This document shows positions 29,582 through 38,483 of a stretch of DNA of 45,784 bases, piece by piece. Source of the DNA: JBKPDV01 sp046728075 (GTDB lineage: Bacteria > Acidobacteriota > Thermoanaerobaculia > UBA5066 > Gp7-AA6); contig JBKPDV010000128.1 in the NCBI GenBank assembly GCA_046728075.1, positions 1 to 45,784 of the forward strand, read 5' to 3'. The notes under the pieces are model-generated. The model ran no database searches. It was given only the letters and a program-made list of their open reading frames with translations, and had not been told where the DNA came from. Within the stretch, counting starts at the first letter, position 1. Every line of letters starts with the position of its first letter. A program made the translations under genes and the position numbers.

Positions 29582-31729
29582 ATGCGCTCCCGATCCCTGA
29601 TTCTTCGTAGCGCTGCCGGTGTCGCGGTTCTGCTCGCGTGGTCTTTGGCCGCGCTTCCCGCCGACAAAACGAAACCGCAGGCCACGGTCCAGGAAGAAAC
29701 GAGGGCCGTGCTCGTGGAAGTGCCCGTCACGGTGCTCGACCGGGCGGGAAAGCCCGTCGAGAATCTGCAGGTCCAGGACTTCGAGATTTTCGACGACGGA
29801 AAGCCTCAGACGATCACCGGCTTCGAAGTGCTGGATCAGAGAAAGTCCTTACCGCCGTCCTCCGCCGGAGAGCCGCCGTTGAACCCCGCTGCGAGCCGGC
29901 GATTTCTTCTCCTGTTCGACCTCTCGTTCGCGTCGGCCCGGGGAGTCGTCTCGGCGCGTAAGTCCGCGCGCGACTTCGTGGTCAACCGCATGAAGGATCT
30001 CGACACCGCGGCCGTCGCGACGTACTCCGTCGAGACAGGCGTGCGGCTCCTCGTGGGTTTCACGGGGGACCGCACACAGCTCGCGGCCGCAGTTGACACT
30101 CTGGGTCTGCCCGGCTTTGCCGAACGATCTCCGGACCCGCTCGGGCTGCTCGTGACGCAACCCAACCAAGTCAGCGAAGCCCCCTTTTCCACCGTCGGCG
30201 ACTCCGGAAATGCTCTCGACGCCGCGATGGGAGAGGCGATCGAGAACATGCAAACCATGTTCGAAAAGAGCCACCGCTCGATCTACCGCGACCGCGTGGC
30301 CCGGATGCTCACCTCGTTTTCCCAGCTCGCCGTTGCCCTGGATGCAGTCCCTGGGCGCAAACACATCCTGTATCTCTCGGAGGGATTCGATAGCCGGGAA
30401 CTCTCGGGCGCGATCTCCGCCAACGCGGGCTCCAAGGAGGCGGAGTTTGGGATCCGAGGACAGACCTGGAAGATCGACAACGACAGCCGCTTCGGCAACA
30501 CCGATCTCCGAGCGATCGTTACGCGCGCTCTTGGCCTCTTCAACCGCTCCGACTGCATCATCCACTCCATCGACATCGGCGGGCTTCGCACGACTGTGTC
30601 GATGACGGCGGGAGACGCTGCCGTCAACGGACAGGACTCTCTCTACTACCTCTCCGAAGAGACCGGAGGCGAGTTCCTTAAGAACGCGAACAATCTCGGC
30701 CCCGCATTCGACGAGCTTCTCGATCGGACCGGGTTGATCTACCTGCTCGCGTTCCAGCCCGTCCGGATTCCGGAGAACGGCAAGTTCCACGCCTTGAGGG
30801 TCAAGGTGAAGAACAAGTCCTGGCGCGTTTCACACCGCACCGGTTACTACGAGCCCAAGGCGCAGAACACGCTGACACCGATGGAGCGTCGCCTCGCGAT
30901 GGCCTCGGCCGTCTCCGCGGCGCTCCCCAAGACCGACGTGCCCGCATGGGTGCTCGCGACTCCCTTTCCGCCGGCTGGCGGCCACTCGCGGGTGCCGCTC
31001 GTCGTGGAAGTTCCTGGAGATCGTCTCCTGCGCGGTCATGACGCTCCGAAGATGACGGTCGATCTCTTTGTGTACGCGATCGATCGGCAGGGCCAGACGC
31101 GCGACTATCTCGTCCAGCCCATCACGATCGATCTCGCGAAGGCCGAGGGCGCGCTCGCCAGGGGAGGGCTCAAGTACTACGGCGAGCTGCAACTTCCTCC
31201 CGGCGACTATACCCTTCGCACGCTCGTGCGCGACAACGAATCGGGGCGCTTCGGCGTGACGATCACGCCGCTGCGCGTCACGGCCGCCGGGGGCCCCGTG
31301 GCTCTTCCGCCGCTCTTTCTCGAGCAGGAGAAGGAATGGATCATGGTCAAGGCACGCCCGCGCAGCCCGTCGGAGGAGCTCGCGGACTATCCCTTCGCGA
31401 TCGCTGGCGAGTCCTTCGTCCCCGCCGCTTTTGCGGGGACGAAGAACGGCGAGTCGAACAAGGTCTGTCTGATCGCCTATAACTTGGCCGGAGAGATGCG
31501 GCAGTTGCACTACTCGGCGCGCGCGATCGGCGTGGATGGGAAACCCCACGGCCGTATAGAGCTCGAGCTACTCAAGTCTTCCGATCGCGAGCGCGGGGGC
31601 GCCCGAAAGCTGCTGTTTCAGGTCCGCGCCATGGGACTGGATCCGGGGCGTTACGCTCTGCTCGTCCAACTCCAGAATGGGCCGAACGGAGCCGTCCTGG
31701 AGGGTAGCTCTCCCTTCGACGTTCGGTGA
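29582..31729 (+). CDS. VWFA-domain protein, acidobacterial type
   Basis: Exported protein (715 aa) resembling the 'VWFA-related acidobacterial domain' family. Signal peptide at 1-26 (ILRSAAGVAVLLAWSLAALP). After EVPVTVLDRAGKPVENLQVQ and DFEIFDDGKPQTITGFEVLD (about 46-86) comes a von Willebrand A-type domain from about 108. The metal motif expected as DxSxS reads D113-L-S115-F-A117. The C-terminal third is probably beta-rich and ends LDPGRYALLVQL to SPFDVR. The ATG at 29582 has GGAG 6 nt upstream; earlier in-frame starts at 29558 and 29570 lack good spacing. Function unknown. A decayed copy of its 3' end lies at 34034-34147. Confidence 0.88.
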   Translation: MRSRSLILRSAAGVAVLLAWSLAALPADKTKPQATVQEETRAVLVEVPVTVLDRAGKPVENLQVQDFEIFDDGKPQTITGFEVLDQRKSLPPSSAGEPPLNPAASRRFLLLFDLSFASARGVVSARKSARDFVVNRMKDLDTAAVATYSVETGVRLLVGFTGDRTQLAAAVDTLGLPGFAERSPDPLGLLVTQPNQVSEAPFSTVGDSGNALDAAMGEAIENMQTMFEKSHRSIYRDRVARMLTSFSQLAVALDAVPGRKHILYLSEGFDSRELSGAISANAGSKEAEFGIRGQTWKIDNDSRFGNTDLRAIVTRALGLFNRSDCIIHSIDIGGLRTTVSMTAGDAAVNGQDSLYYLSEETGGEFLKNANNLGPAFDELLDRTGLIYLLAFQPVRIPENGKFHALRVKVKNKSWRVSHRTGYYEPKAQNTLTPMERRLAMASAVSAALPKTDVPAWVLATPFPPAGGHSRVPLVVEVPGDRLLRGHDAPKMTVDLFVYAIDRQGQTRDYLVQPITIDLAKAEGALARGGLKYYGELQLPPGDYTLRTLVRDNESGRFGVTITPLRVTAAGGPVALPPLFLEQEKEWIMVKARPRSPSEELADYPFAIAGESFVPAAFAGTKNGESNKVCLIAYNLAGEMRQLHYSARAIGVDGKPHGRIELELLKSSDRERGGARKLLFQVRAMGLDPGRYALLVQLQNGPNGAVLEGSSPFDVR

Positions 31730-31871
31730 CGAACCCAGCGTTCTCCGGGACGAGCGCTTACGCCCAATGGGGCCGACGCCAAGGCTTGCGCTAGATCTTG
31801 AAGGCGCTCAGACGAACGGAAAACGGTAAAACGAAGGTGCTGCGGCCCACCCTCCTGCTTCCGACGCTGTG

Positions 31872-34028
31872 ATGTGTCGGTTACGCGTCTTCCTCGCGGC
31901 GGTCTCGGCGCTTCTCCCTTTCATCTCCTGCGCCCGGAAGGCCCCCGTCTTCCGCCGCGCCCCGGTCGTCCTCATCTCGATCGACACGCTACGGGCTGAT
32001 CATCTGCCCGTCTACGGCTACCATGCCGTCGAGACGCCCGCGCTCGACGCGCTCGCGCGCGACGCGGCCGTCTTCGACAACGCCGTCTCGCACGTTCCCT
32101 TGACGCTTCCCTCCCACGTCTCGCTCTTCACGGGACTGCTTCCCTTCCAGCACGGCGTGCGGGACAACATCGGGTACCGTCTGGAGAAGGCGCATTCGAC
32201 GCTCGCCACGTATCTGCGCGGGCGCGGCTACGCGACCGCCGGAGCGGTATCGGCCTTCGTGCTCTCCCGCTCGACGGGGGTCGCGGAGGGGTTCGACTTC
32301 TACGACGACGCGATCGAGAGCCGCGACGTCTCCGAGCCGCTCGGCCGCGTGCAGCGCTCGGGGAGCCAGACGGAGAAGCTGCTGGAGGAGTGGATCGCCG
32401 CGCGGAAATCAGTCGCTCCCTTCTTCGCATTCCTGCACCTCTACGAGCCGCACACGCCCTACGAGCCCCCCGAGCCGTTCCGGACACGCTATGCGACGCA
32501 TCCCTACGACGGTGAGATCGCGGCCGCCGACGCAATCGTCGGTCGCTTCCTCCAATTCTTGAAAAACCGGAGACTCTACGACCCGTCGCTCATCGTCTTC
32601 CTCTCCGACCACGGGGAAGGCCTGGGCGAACACGGCGAGGACGAGCACGGCGTGCTCCTCTATCGGGAAGAGATCCGCGTCCCCCTCTTTGTGAAGCTCC
32701 CCGGCTCGCGCTTCGGTGGCCGGCGCGTCGCCGACCCCACCGGGATCGTGGACGTTTTCCCGACCGTCGCTTCGGTGCTCGGGGAGCCTCCCCCGGAGGG
32801 CCTTCCCGGCCGGTCGCTTCTCGCTCCCCAGGCGGCGAAGGGGGCGCCGCGCCGAATCTACAGCGAGACCCTCTATCCGCGTTACCACTTCGGGTGGAGC
32901 GATCTGGCCGCGCTGACCGACGACCGCTATCAATACATCGAGGCACCGGGGCCGGAGCTCTACGACTGGCGCGCCGACCCGGGAGAGAAGAGCAACCTCG
33001 CGCCGCCATTGCCTCCGCCTCTCCGCTCGATGCGCGTGGAGCTGCAGGCCATGAACCGCCCACTCCAGCCGCCCGGCGCGTCGGACCCGGAGATGGTCAA
33101 GAAGCTCGCGTCGTTGGGCTACATCGGTGCGGCGGCGCCGGCCACGGGCCGCAAGGACCTGCCCGACCCGAAGGACCGGATCGGCGCGATCGACCGGTTG
33201 AAGGAGGCGAGCCGCTTGGTCTCCGAGCACCGGGACGACGAGGCGGTCGCGCTGCTCGCGGCGCTCGCGCGGGAAAACCCGCTGATGCTCGACGTGTGGG
33301 AGACGCTCGCCCGGATCCTGCGACGCGCAGGCCGCACGCGGGAGGCGCTCGCGGCATTGGAAAGCGCCGACCGGCTCTCTCCTGGCACGCCACCGATCTT
33401 GATCGGTCTGGCCGACATACAACGCGAGCTCGGCGAGTACACGCGCGCGCGGCAGCTGGTCCTCGCGGCGCAGGCAACGGGCGCTACGGGAGTCGAAGAG
33501 GAGCTCGCGTCGATCGCGCTCGCCCAAGGAGATCTCGCGACCGCGCGCCAGCAGGCGGAGGCTGCTCTGGCCAAGCGGCCCTCCGCCCGGGGACCCCTGC
33601 TGCTGCTCGCGCTCGTCAGCGAGCGCCGCGGCGACTTTTCGCTCGCGCTCTCCTTCTGCGATCGGGCGCTCGAGATCGGTCGAACCCGCGGCGACGGCTC
33701 GCTCGTGAACTTGCAGTCGACGCGCGGCGACATCCTCGCGCGCCTCGGGCGCGAGATCGAGGCGGAGGAGGCTTTCCGCGCCGAGATCCGCGACTTCCCC
33801 GAAAACCTCGATGCCTGGTCGCGGCTTGCGCTCGTTTACGCGAGCTCGGGCCGCCGCGAGGAGTTCGAGCGGCTGCTTTCGGAGATCACGTCGCGGCTGC
33901 CGACATCTCGCGGCTTCGAGGCTGCGGCACGCGTTTGCGAGATCGCCGGGGATCGCGCCGGCGCGCAGAAGTGGCGCCTGCGGGCCGCCGAGAAACGCGC
34001 GGCGATCAGCCGTTCCACGTCGTCATAG
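31872..34028 (+). CDS. AP-superfamily ('sulfatase') lipoprotein with TPR tail, copy 1 (type A)
   Basis: Envelope lipoprotein (718 aa). The signal ends with a lipobox-like FISC (Cys20). The alkaline-phosphatase-superfamily domain covers about 30-410: ISIDTLRADHLPVYGY with metal Asp38, LTLPSHVSLFTG with Thr78 at the nucleophile position, EPHTPYEPPEPF, and SDHGEGLGEHGEDEHG. TPR-like repeats fill 430-715 (WETLARILRRAGRTREALAA). Annotated homologues are called sulfatases, but the CxPSR formylglycine motif is absent. Substrate unknown; a phosphate or sulfate ester is likely. Start ATG 31872; a GTG lies 3 nt earlier. It stands alone, apart from the four-gene array. Confidence 0.88.
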   Translation: MCRLRVFLAAVSALLPFISCARKAPVFRRAPVVLISIDTLRADHLPVYGYHAVETPALDALARDAAVFDNAVSHVPLTLPSHVSLFTGLLPFQHGVRDNIGYRLEKAHSTLATYLRGRGYATAGAVSAFVLSRSTGVAEGFDFYDDAIESRDVSEPLGRVQRSGSQTEKLLEEWIAARKSVAPFFAFLHLYEPHTPYEPPEPFRTRYATHPYDGEIAAADAIVGRFLQFLKNRRLYDPSLIVFLSDHGEGLGEHGEDEHGVLLYREEIRVPLFVKLPGSRFGGRRVADPTGIVDVFPTVASVLGEPPPEGLPGRSLLAPQAAKGAPRRIYSETLYPRYHFGWSDLAALTDDRYQYIEAPGPELYDWRADPGEKSNLAPPLPPPLRSMRVELQAMNRPLQPPGASDPEMVKKLASLGYIGAAAPATGRKDLPDPKDRIGAIDRLKEASRLVSEHRDDEAVALLAALARENPLMLDVWETLARILRRAGRTREALAALESADRLSPGTPPILIGLADIQRELGEYTRARQLVLAAQATGATGVEEELASIALAQGDLATARQQAEAALAKRPSARGPLLLLALVSERRGDFSLALSFCDRALEIGRTRGDGSLVNLQSTRGDILARLGREIEAEEAFRAEIRDFPENLDAWSRLALVYASSGRREEFERLLSEITSRLPTSRGFEAAARVCEIAGDRAGAQKWRLRAAEKRAAISRSTSS

Positions 34029-34033
34029 CTCTT

Positions 34034-34147
34034 GTTGGCCATGCGCGTCTGGGGCTCGATCCGGGCCGCTACGCTCTTGCGGTCAACATCGCCGGGGAGG
34101 TCGGAAAGGCTCTTTCCGAGGGCCGCTCGGGCTTCGACGTGCAGTGA
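34034..34147 (+). pseudogene. Remnant: 3' end of a VWFA-type gene
   Basis: In frame before the TGA at 34145-34147 the sequence reads LGLDPGRYALAVNIAG and ends SGFDVQ. This matches the C-terminus of the VWFA protein at 29582-31729 (MGLDPGRYALLVQL, ending SPFDVR). Similarity continues for ~40 nt past both stops. No start codon or upstream part exists; the sulfatase-like gene ends 6 nt before. I infer a duplicated VWFA gene lost all but its 3' end. Confidence 0.75.
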
Positions 34148-34506
34148 CCTAGCCCGCTGTTCCAGGGATAGTTGCTACCGCCTCGAGGACCAAAAATCCA
34201 ATGTTTTGGAGAATCGTTCCGATCTCTGGATATCGACGCCCTTGCCGATTTGGCCTCCATAAACCGCTATATACATAACTCATTCGTAGACTGTGACTTA
34301 ACTCATATTGTCTGCAACGCAAAAAACGTCTGTCAGGTGGAACGGCTTTCGCTTATGCGGATAGCAAGTCGAACATGAAAAAGACTACTCATCGACCGGT
34401 CTCTGACGAAAGGAGAAGGGAAGAAGTTCGCCTCAAAACAGTCGTCCCGGTCCCGGTTTCGTTAACCGTCCCACAGGGACACTTTCAACGAGGGAGGATG
34501 ATGTCC
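34148..34506. other. Intergenic region with receptor-2 leader
   Basis: This 359-nt gap is AT-richer at 34190-34330. It holds the decaying 3' flank of the VWFA remnant, an inverted repeat CCAAAA/TTTTGG (34190-34209), a -24/-12 element (34338-34353) and a leader of roughly 140 nt. A frame is open from ATG 34375 into the receptor gene, but its codons before 34498 look non-conserved. No other gene is evident. Confidence 0.6.
34338..34353 (+). promoter_or_regulatory. Sigma-54-like -24/-12 promoter for receptor 2
   Basis: TGGAACGGCTTTCGCT keeps the essential GG (34339-34340) and GC (34351-34352) exactly 10 nt apart; it differs from TGGCAC-N5-TTGCT at two positions. Transcription would start near 34364. 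The match is weaker than for receptor 1, but the placement is the same. Confidence 0.42.
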
Positions 34507-37470
34507 ATGCGAAATCGCACCTCGAGGAACGCGCTAGCCATCGCCGTTATCGGCCTGGCGCTCCTCGCCTTCAGCGGCGCGCTCGTAGCGCAGCAGCTGA
34601 CAGGCAACATTTTCGGGAACGTGACAGACGAGCAGGGGGGCAGGCTCCCCGGCGTCACGGTCACACTTTCAGGGATCGGCGCCCCCAAGACGGAAACGAC
34701 GGATGCCCGCGGGGAGTATCGTTTCTTGAACCTTTCCCCGGGGAACTACACCCTCAGCTACGAGCTTCAGGGTTTCTCGAAGGTGACCAAGTCCGATGTG
34801 CAGGTGGCCGTCGGTAAGAACACCGAGACTTCTGCGGCGCTCAAGCTGTCCAGTGTCGAGGCAAACGTGACCGTGCGCGGCGAAGCGGCGATTCTGGATC
34901 CGCGCAAGGTGACGACGGGAGCCGTCGTCTCGCAGGTCGAGCTGAAGGAGATTCCGTCGGCGCGCGACCCGTGGGTCGTGCTGCAGACGGTTCCGGGCGT
35001 CCTGACGGACCGCCTGAATATCGGCGGCGACCAGAGCGGCCAGCAGTCCGCCTATACAGGGAAGGGCTCGATGGGGTTCAACAACGTCTGGAACCTGGAC
35101 GGCGTGAACATCACGGACATGGCGGCGACGGGTTCCACGGGCACGTACTACGACTTTGATTCGTTCGAAGAGATCAACGCGACGACGGGCGGCGCGGACA
35201 TCACGCAGATGACGCCCGGCGTGCAGTTGAACCTGGTGACCAAGCGTGGCACCAACGACATCCACGGCTCGGCGCGGGTGTTCCGGACCCCGGAGCAGTG
35301 GCAGTCCCAGAACACTTCAGAGGAGCTCAAGGCGCAGGCTCCGCCGAACAACACGGGCACGAAAATCTCGGAGGTCCAGGACTACGGGGCTGAGGTTGGC
35401 GGTCCGATCTGGAGAGATCACGTCTGGGCGTGGGGCGCTTACGGGCGCAACCAGGTGGACTTGATTCAGATCGGCGGCGTGTCGGACAAGACGACACTGA
35501 TCGACGTGAACGCCAAGATCAACACCCAGCCGCTGGAATCGACGGCGGTGACGTTCAGCTATACGCAGGGCGAGAAGGACAAGTTCGGAAGAAACGCCGG
35601 CGTGACGCGTCCCCAACCCGCCTCCTGGGATCAGGGGGGATTCAACGGCGACCCGTCGGCTCTCTCCAAGGTTGAGGTCTCGCAGGTCTTTTCCTCGTCT
35701 GTGTTCGCGACGGCCAACTACTCTTATTTCCGGGGCGGCTTCCAGCTCATCCCGGAGGGTTCGCCGATTGGAACGGGTCTCACGGTCAACAATACGTACC
35801 AGGATACCGGCGGCGTCTGGCACAACAGCTACTACGCCGCGCTGATCCAGCGGCCGCTGCACAACGTCGGCGGAAACGGGTCTTTCTTCTTCAACACCGG
35901 TTCGGTAGGAAACGAGCTGAAGTTCGGGTTCTCCTATCGGACGGGTAAGGCGAACACGGTGACGACCTGGCCCGGAGAGGGCAACTACGTGATCCAGACC
36001 GGAGGGGCGCAGAATCTCGGCGTGTTCACCCGGCAGGCGCTCGGGAAAGAGGCCGCGCAGTGGTACAACGGCTACGTCGGCGACGTGATCACGGCCGGCA
36101 ATCTGACGGTCAACGTCGGCGTGCGCTACGACGTGCAGGAGGGGCACAACTCCGGTGCCTCGGTTCCCGCCAACCCGGTCATTCCAGACATCCTCCCGGC
36201 GCTGACGACAGCGGACGGGAACACCGAGATCAAGTGGAAGGACTGGCAGCCGCGAGTCGGTTTGACCTACGCACTCGGAACGGCCAGGAAGTTTCTTCTG
36301 AAGGCGAGCTACGCGCGCTTCGCCGACCAGCTCGGATTGAGCCCCATCGCATCGGACAACCCTGCTGCTCTTGCGGGGATCTACTACTACGTCAACAACC
36401 CGGGCGGCGTCCCGTTGACGCGCAGCCAGATCGATTTTGCTAAGGGCAACCAGGGCTTCTACGGCTTTGATCCGGCCAATCCGACATCCGCACACTCCCC
36501 GAACATCATCGCTCCGGGCTTCAACGCGGGGAAGACCGACGAAGCCATTATTGGTTTCGACATGGAGGTTCTGCCGGAGTTCGTTGTCGGCGCGGCCTAT
36601 AGCTACCGCAAGTACACCGACCCCGCCGCGACGAGAACCGTTTCGCAGGGCGGATTTATGACGGGTCTGACCACCGCCGATTGGACTTTCCAGAAGACGG
36701 TGACCGTCAAGGGAGTTGACGGGGTGCTCTACAGCGTTCCGGTCAACGCCCTGACGGGAAAGCCTCGTCCGGGAGGCACCACATTACAGAACCGGCCGGA
36801 CTTCAATACGACCTACAACGGGGTCGAGCTGACGTTCCAGAAGCGCCTCTCCAGAAAGTGGATGGTTCGCGGCGACTTCGGCTATCAGGACTGGAAGCAG
36901 AGTGCTCCCATCACCTCGTGCCAGAACCCGAACAACATCTTGAACGGGACATTCGGCGGCAGCTGCCCCGGCGACACCATCATGGTTGCGCCGTCGGGCA
37001 CAGGCAGCGGAGCCTTCGGGAATGTCTTCGTCAACTCCAGGTGGAACTTCAACGTCAACGGCCTCTACCAGCTGCCGTGGGGCTTCAACGTCGCCGGCAA
37101 CTTCTACGGACGCGAGGGTTATCCGAGGTTGGCGTGGATCACAGTCAACGCGCAGGACGGGATCGGCACACAAAACCTTCTCGCGACCGGGCTCGATAGC
37201 AAGCGGTATAACAACGTCTACAATTTCGACTTCAGGCTCGAGAAGGTCCTCGACGTCAAGCCGCTCCAGGTCAGCCTCTCGGCCGACATCTTCAACCTGT
37301 TCAATGACGGTACGGTGCTCCAGCGGCTGGGCAAGATCAACAGCGGCACCATCAACAGCAAGACCTACGACCCGACCAAGCCCCCACCCACGGGCACCGC
37401 GACTTACAACACGATCAGCCAGGTCCAGAGTCCCAGGGTCGTGCGAGCCGGCGTTCGCGTCTCCTTCTAG
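34507..37470 (+). CDS. TonB-dependent receptor 2 (Oar-like, paralogue of receptor 1)
   Basis: Outer-membrane receptor (987 aa from the chosen start). agggagg at 34491-34497 favours ATG 34507; ATGs at 34498 and 34501 and an upstream one at 34375 are in frame. Signal peptide core: LAIAVIGLALLAFSGALVA. The carboxypeptidase-regulatory domain (FGNVTDEQGGRLPGVTVTLS), plug (ARDPWVVLQTVPGVLTDRLN, WNLDGVNITDM, TKRGTNDIHGSARVF) and barrel follow, with C-terminal RAGVRVSF. It is clearly related to receptor 1, probably by duplication, with divergent outer loops. Ligand unknown. Confidence 0.93.
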   Translation: MRNRTSRNALAIAVIGLALLAFSGALVAQQLTGNIFGNVTDEQGGRLPGVTVTLSGIGAPKTETTDARGEYRFLNLSPGNYTLSYELQGFSKVTKSDVQVAVGKNTETSAALKLSSVEANVTVRGEAAILDPRKVTTGAVVSQVELKEIPSARDPWVVLQTVPGVLTDRLNIGGDQSGQQSAYTGKGSMGFNNVWNLDGVNITDMAATGSTGTYYDFDSFEEINATTGGADITQMTPGVQLNLVTKRGTNDIHGSARVFRTPEQWQSQNTSEELKAQAPPNNTGTKISEVQDYGAEVGGPIWRDHVWAWGAYGRNQVDLIQIGGVSDKTTLIDVNAKINTQPLESTAVTFSYTQGEKDKFGRNAGVTRPQPASWDQGGFNGDPSALSKVEVSQVFSSSVFATANYSYFRGGFQLIPEGSPIGTGLTVNNTYQDTGGVWHNSYYAALIQRPLHNVGGNGSFFFNTGSVGNELKFGFSYRTGKANTVTTWPGEGNYVIQTGGAQNLGVFTRQALGKEAAQWYNGYVGDVITAGNLTVNVGVRYDVQEGHNSGASVPANPVIPDILPALTTADGNTEIKWKDWQPRVGLTYALGTARKFLLKASYARFADQLGLSPIASDNPAALAGIYYYVNNPGGVPLTRSQIDFAKGNQGFYGFDPANPTSAHSPNIIAPGFNAGKTDEAIIGFDMEVLPEFVVGAAYSYRKYTDPAATRTVSQGGFMTGLTTADWTFQKTVTVKGVDGVLYSVPVNALTGKPRPGGTTLQNRPDFNTTYNGVELTFQKRLSRKWMVRGDFGYQDWKQSAPITSCQNPNNILNGTFGGSCPGDTIMVAPSGTGSGAFGNVFVNSRWNFNVNGLYQLPWGFNVAGNFYGREGYPRLAWITVNAQDGIGTQNLLATGLDSKRYNNVYNFDFRLEKVLDVKPLQVSLSADIFNLFNDGTVLQRLGKINSGTINSKTYDPTKPPPTGTATYNTISQVQSPRVVRAGVRVSF

Positions 37471-37488
37471 TTTCGGAATAAACTCTCA

Positions 37489-37527
37489 CCCCGGCGGGCT
37501 ATGGCCCGTCGGGGTTTTTCTTTTTTA
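37489..37527 (+). terminator. Intrinsic terminator abutting the next ribosome binding site
   Basis: Stem CCCCGGCGGGC (37489-37499) with GCCCGTCGGGG (37504-37514), one G-U pair, loop TATG, then TTTTTCTTTTTT. The aggagg of the next gene starts right at the end of the T run, so no promoter fits between them. The following gene and the array behind it may depend on read-through. Confidence 0.92.
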
Positions 37528-37538
37528 GGAGGAGCACC

Positions 37539-38483
37539 ATGCGTTCTCTCCGACGTTCGGGACTCATTCTTCTGGCCCTGGCGTGCGCGTGGGCCTCGCC
37601 GCTCCAGGGTCAGGACTGGCGCGGAACAGGCCGAGTCGACGGTTGGGTCAAGGATCAGAACGGCCAGCCGATCGCCGACGCCACGCTCCAACTGAGCCGG
37701 GAGAAGGGGAGCGGACCTTCGGCCAAGACGAACAAGAAGGGCTATTGGGCCGTCCTGGGCTTAGTCGGCGGTCCCTGGAACGTGGATATCACCGCCCCGG
37801 GCTATGCCCCTCGCAAAATCACGGTGAACATCTCGGAGGCGAATCGCATCCCCCCGATGGAGATCAAGCTCGAGCCGTCCGCGGCGCCGGTCGCGCAGGC
37901 TCCCGGTCAGAAGGACGTCGCCGCCGAAGTGACCGCGGCGGTCAACCAGGGCAATAAGCTCCTCGGTGAAAAGAAGTTCGCGGAAGCCCGGGCGGAGTAT
38001 GAGAAAGCCCTTGCGGTCGTGCCGGACAACGCCGCTCTTTGGAAGGGAATCGCCCAGACCTACCACGGAGAGGGGAACAAGGCGAAGACCGAGGAATCGC
38101 TGCGAAAGGTGGTGCAGCTCGACCCGTCGGACGCCGACTCGCAAATCCTGCTGGCCGACGCCCTCATCGACCAGGGCAAAGTGGACGAGGGGAAAGCCGT
38201 GCTCGACGGTCTTGCGGCCGGGGCCGTCAAGGATCCCGCCGTCTACTCGAACCTGGCCATTCTCTTCATGAACAAGAAGAGGCCGGAAGAAGCGCGCGAG
38301 TACATGACCAAGGCGATCGCGATCGATGCGAACGTTGCCGAGAGCTACTACTACCGGGGTCTGGCCAACATCCAGGCAAAGAAGAACGCCGAGGCGAAGG
38401 CCGATTTCCAGAAGTACCTGGAACTGGCTCCCAACGGTCCGGAGGCGAAGGAAGTCAAGGAGATGCTCCAAGCCCTGAAATGA
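37539..38483 (+). CDS. Exported protein with carboxypeptidase-regulatory domain and TPRs
   Basis: Periplasmic or envelope protein (314 aa). Signal peptide at 1-24 (LILLALACAWASPLQG); a Cys at 16 is a poor lipobox. A carboxypeptidase-regulatory-like beta domain follows (DGWVKDQNGQPIADATLQLS, about 33-110), then an Ala/Pro linker and about five TPRs (NQGNKLLGEKKFAEARAEYE onward). A strong aggagg precedes ATG 37539, directly after the terminator. It overlaps the next gene as ATGA and likely forms one unit with the array. A scaffold role is inferred from the TPRs. Confidence 0.88.
   Translation: MRSLRRSGLILLALACAWASPLQGQDWRGTGRVDGWVKDQNGQPIADATLQLSREKGSGPSAKTNKKGYWAVLGLVGGPWNVDITAPGYAPRKITVNISEANRIPPMEIKLEPSAAPVAQAPGQKDVAAEVTAAVNQGNKLLGEKKFAEARAEYEKALAVVPDNAALWKGIAQTYHGEGNKAKTEESLRKVVQLDPSDADSQILLADALIDQGKVDEGKAVLDGLAAGAVKDPAVYSNLAILFMNKKRPEEAREYMTKAIAIDANVAESYYYRGLANIQAKKNAEAKADFQKYLELAPNGPEAKEVKEMLQALK

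Noticed and set aside
31872..34028. Classical formylglycine-dependent sulfatase
   Set aside because: The CxPSR/SxPSR motif is missing in all five copies; Thr takes the nucleophile position.
34172..34378. Small ORF before receptor 2
   Set aside because: No ribosome binding site or family likeness; it overlaps the promoter and leader.
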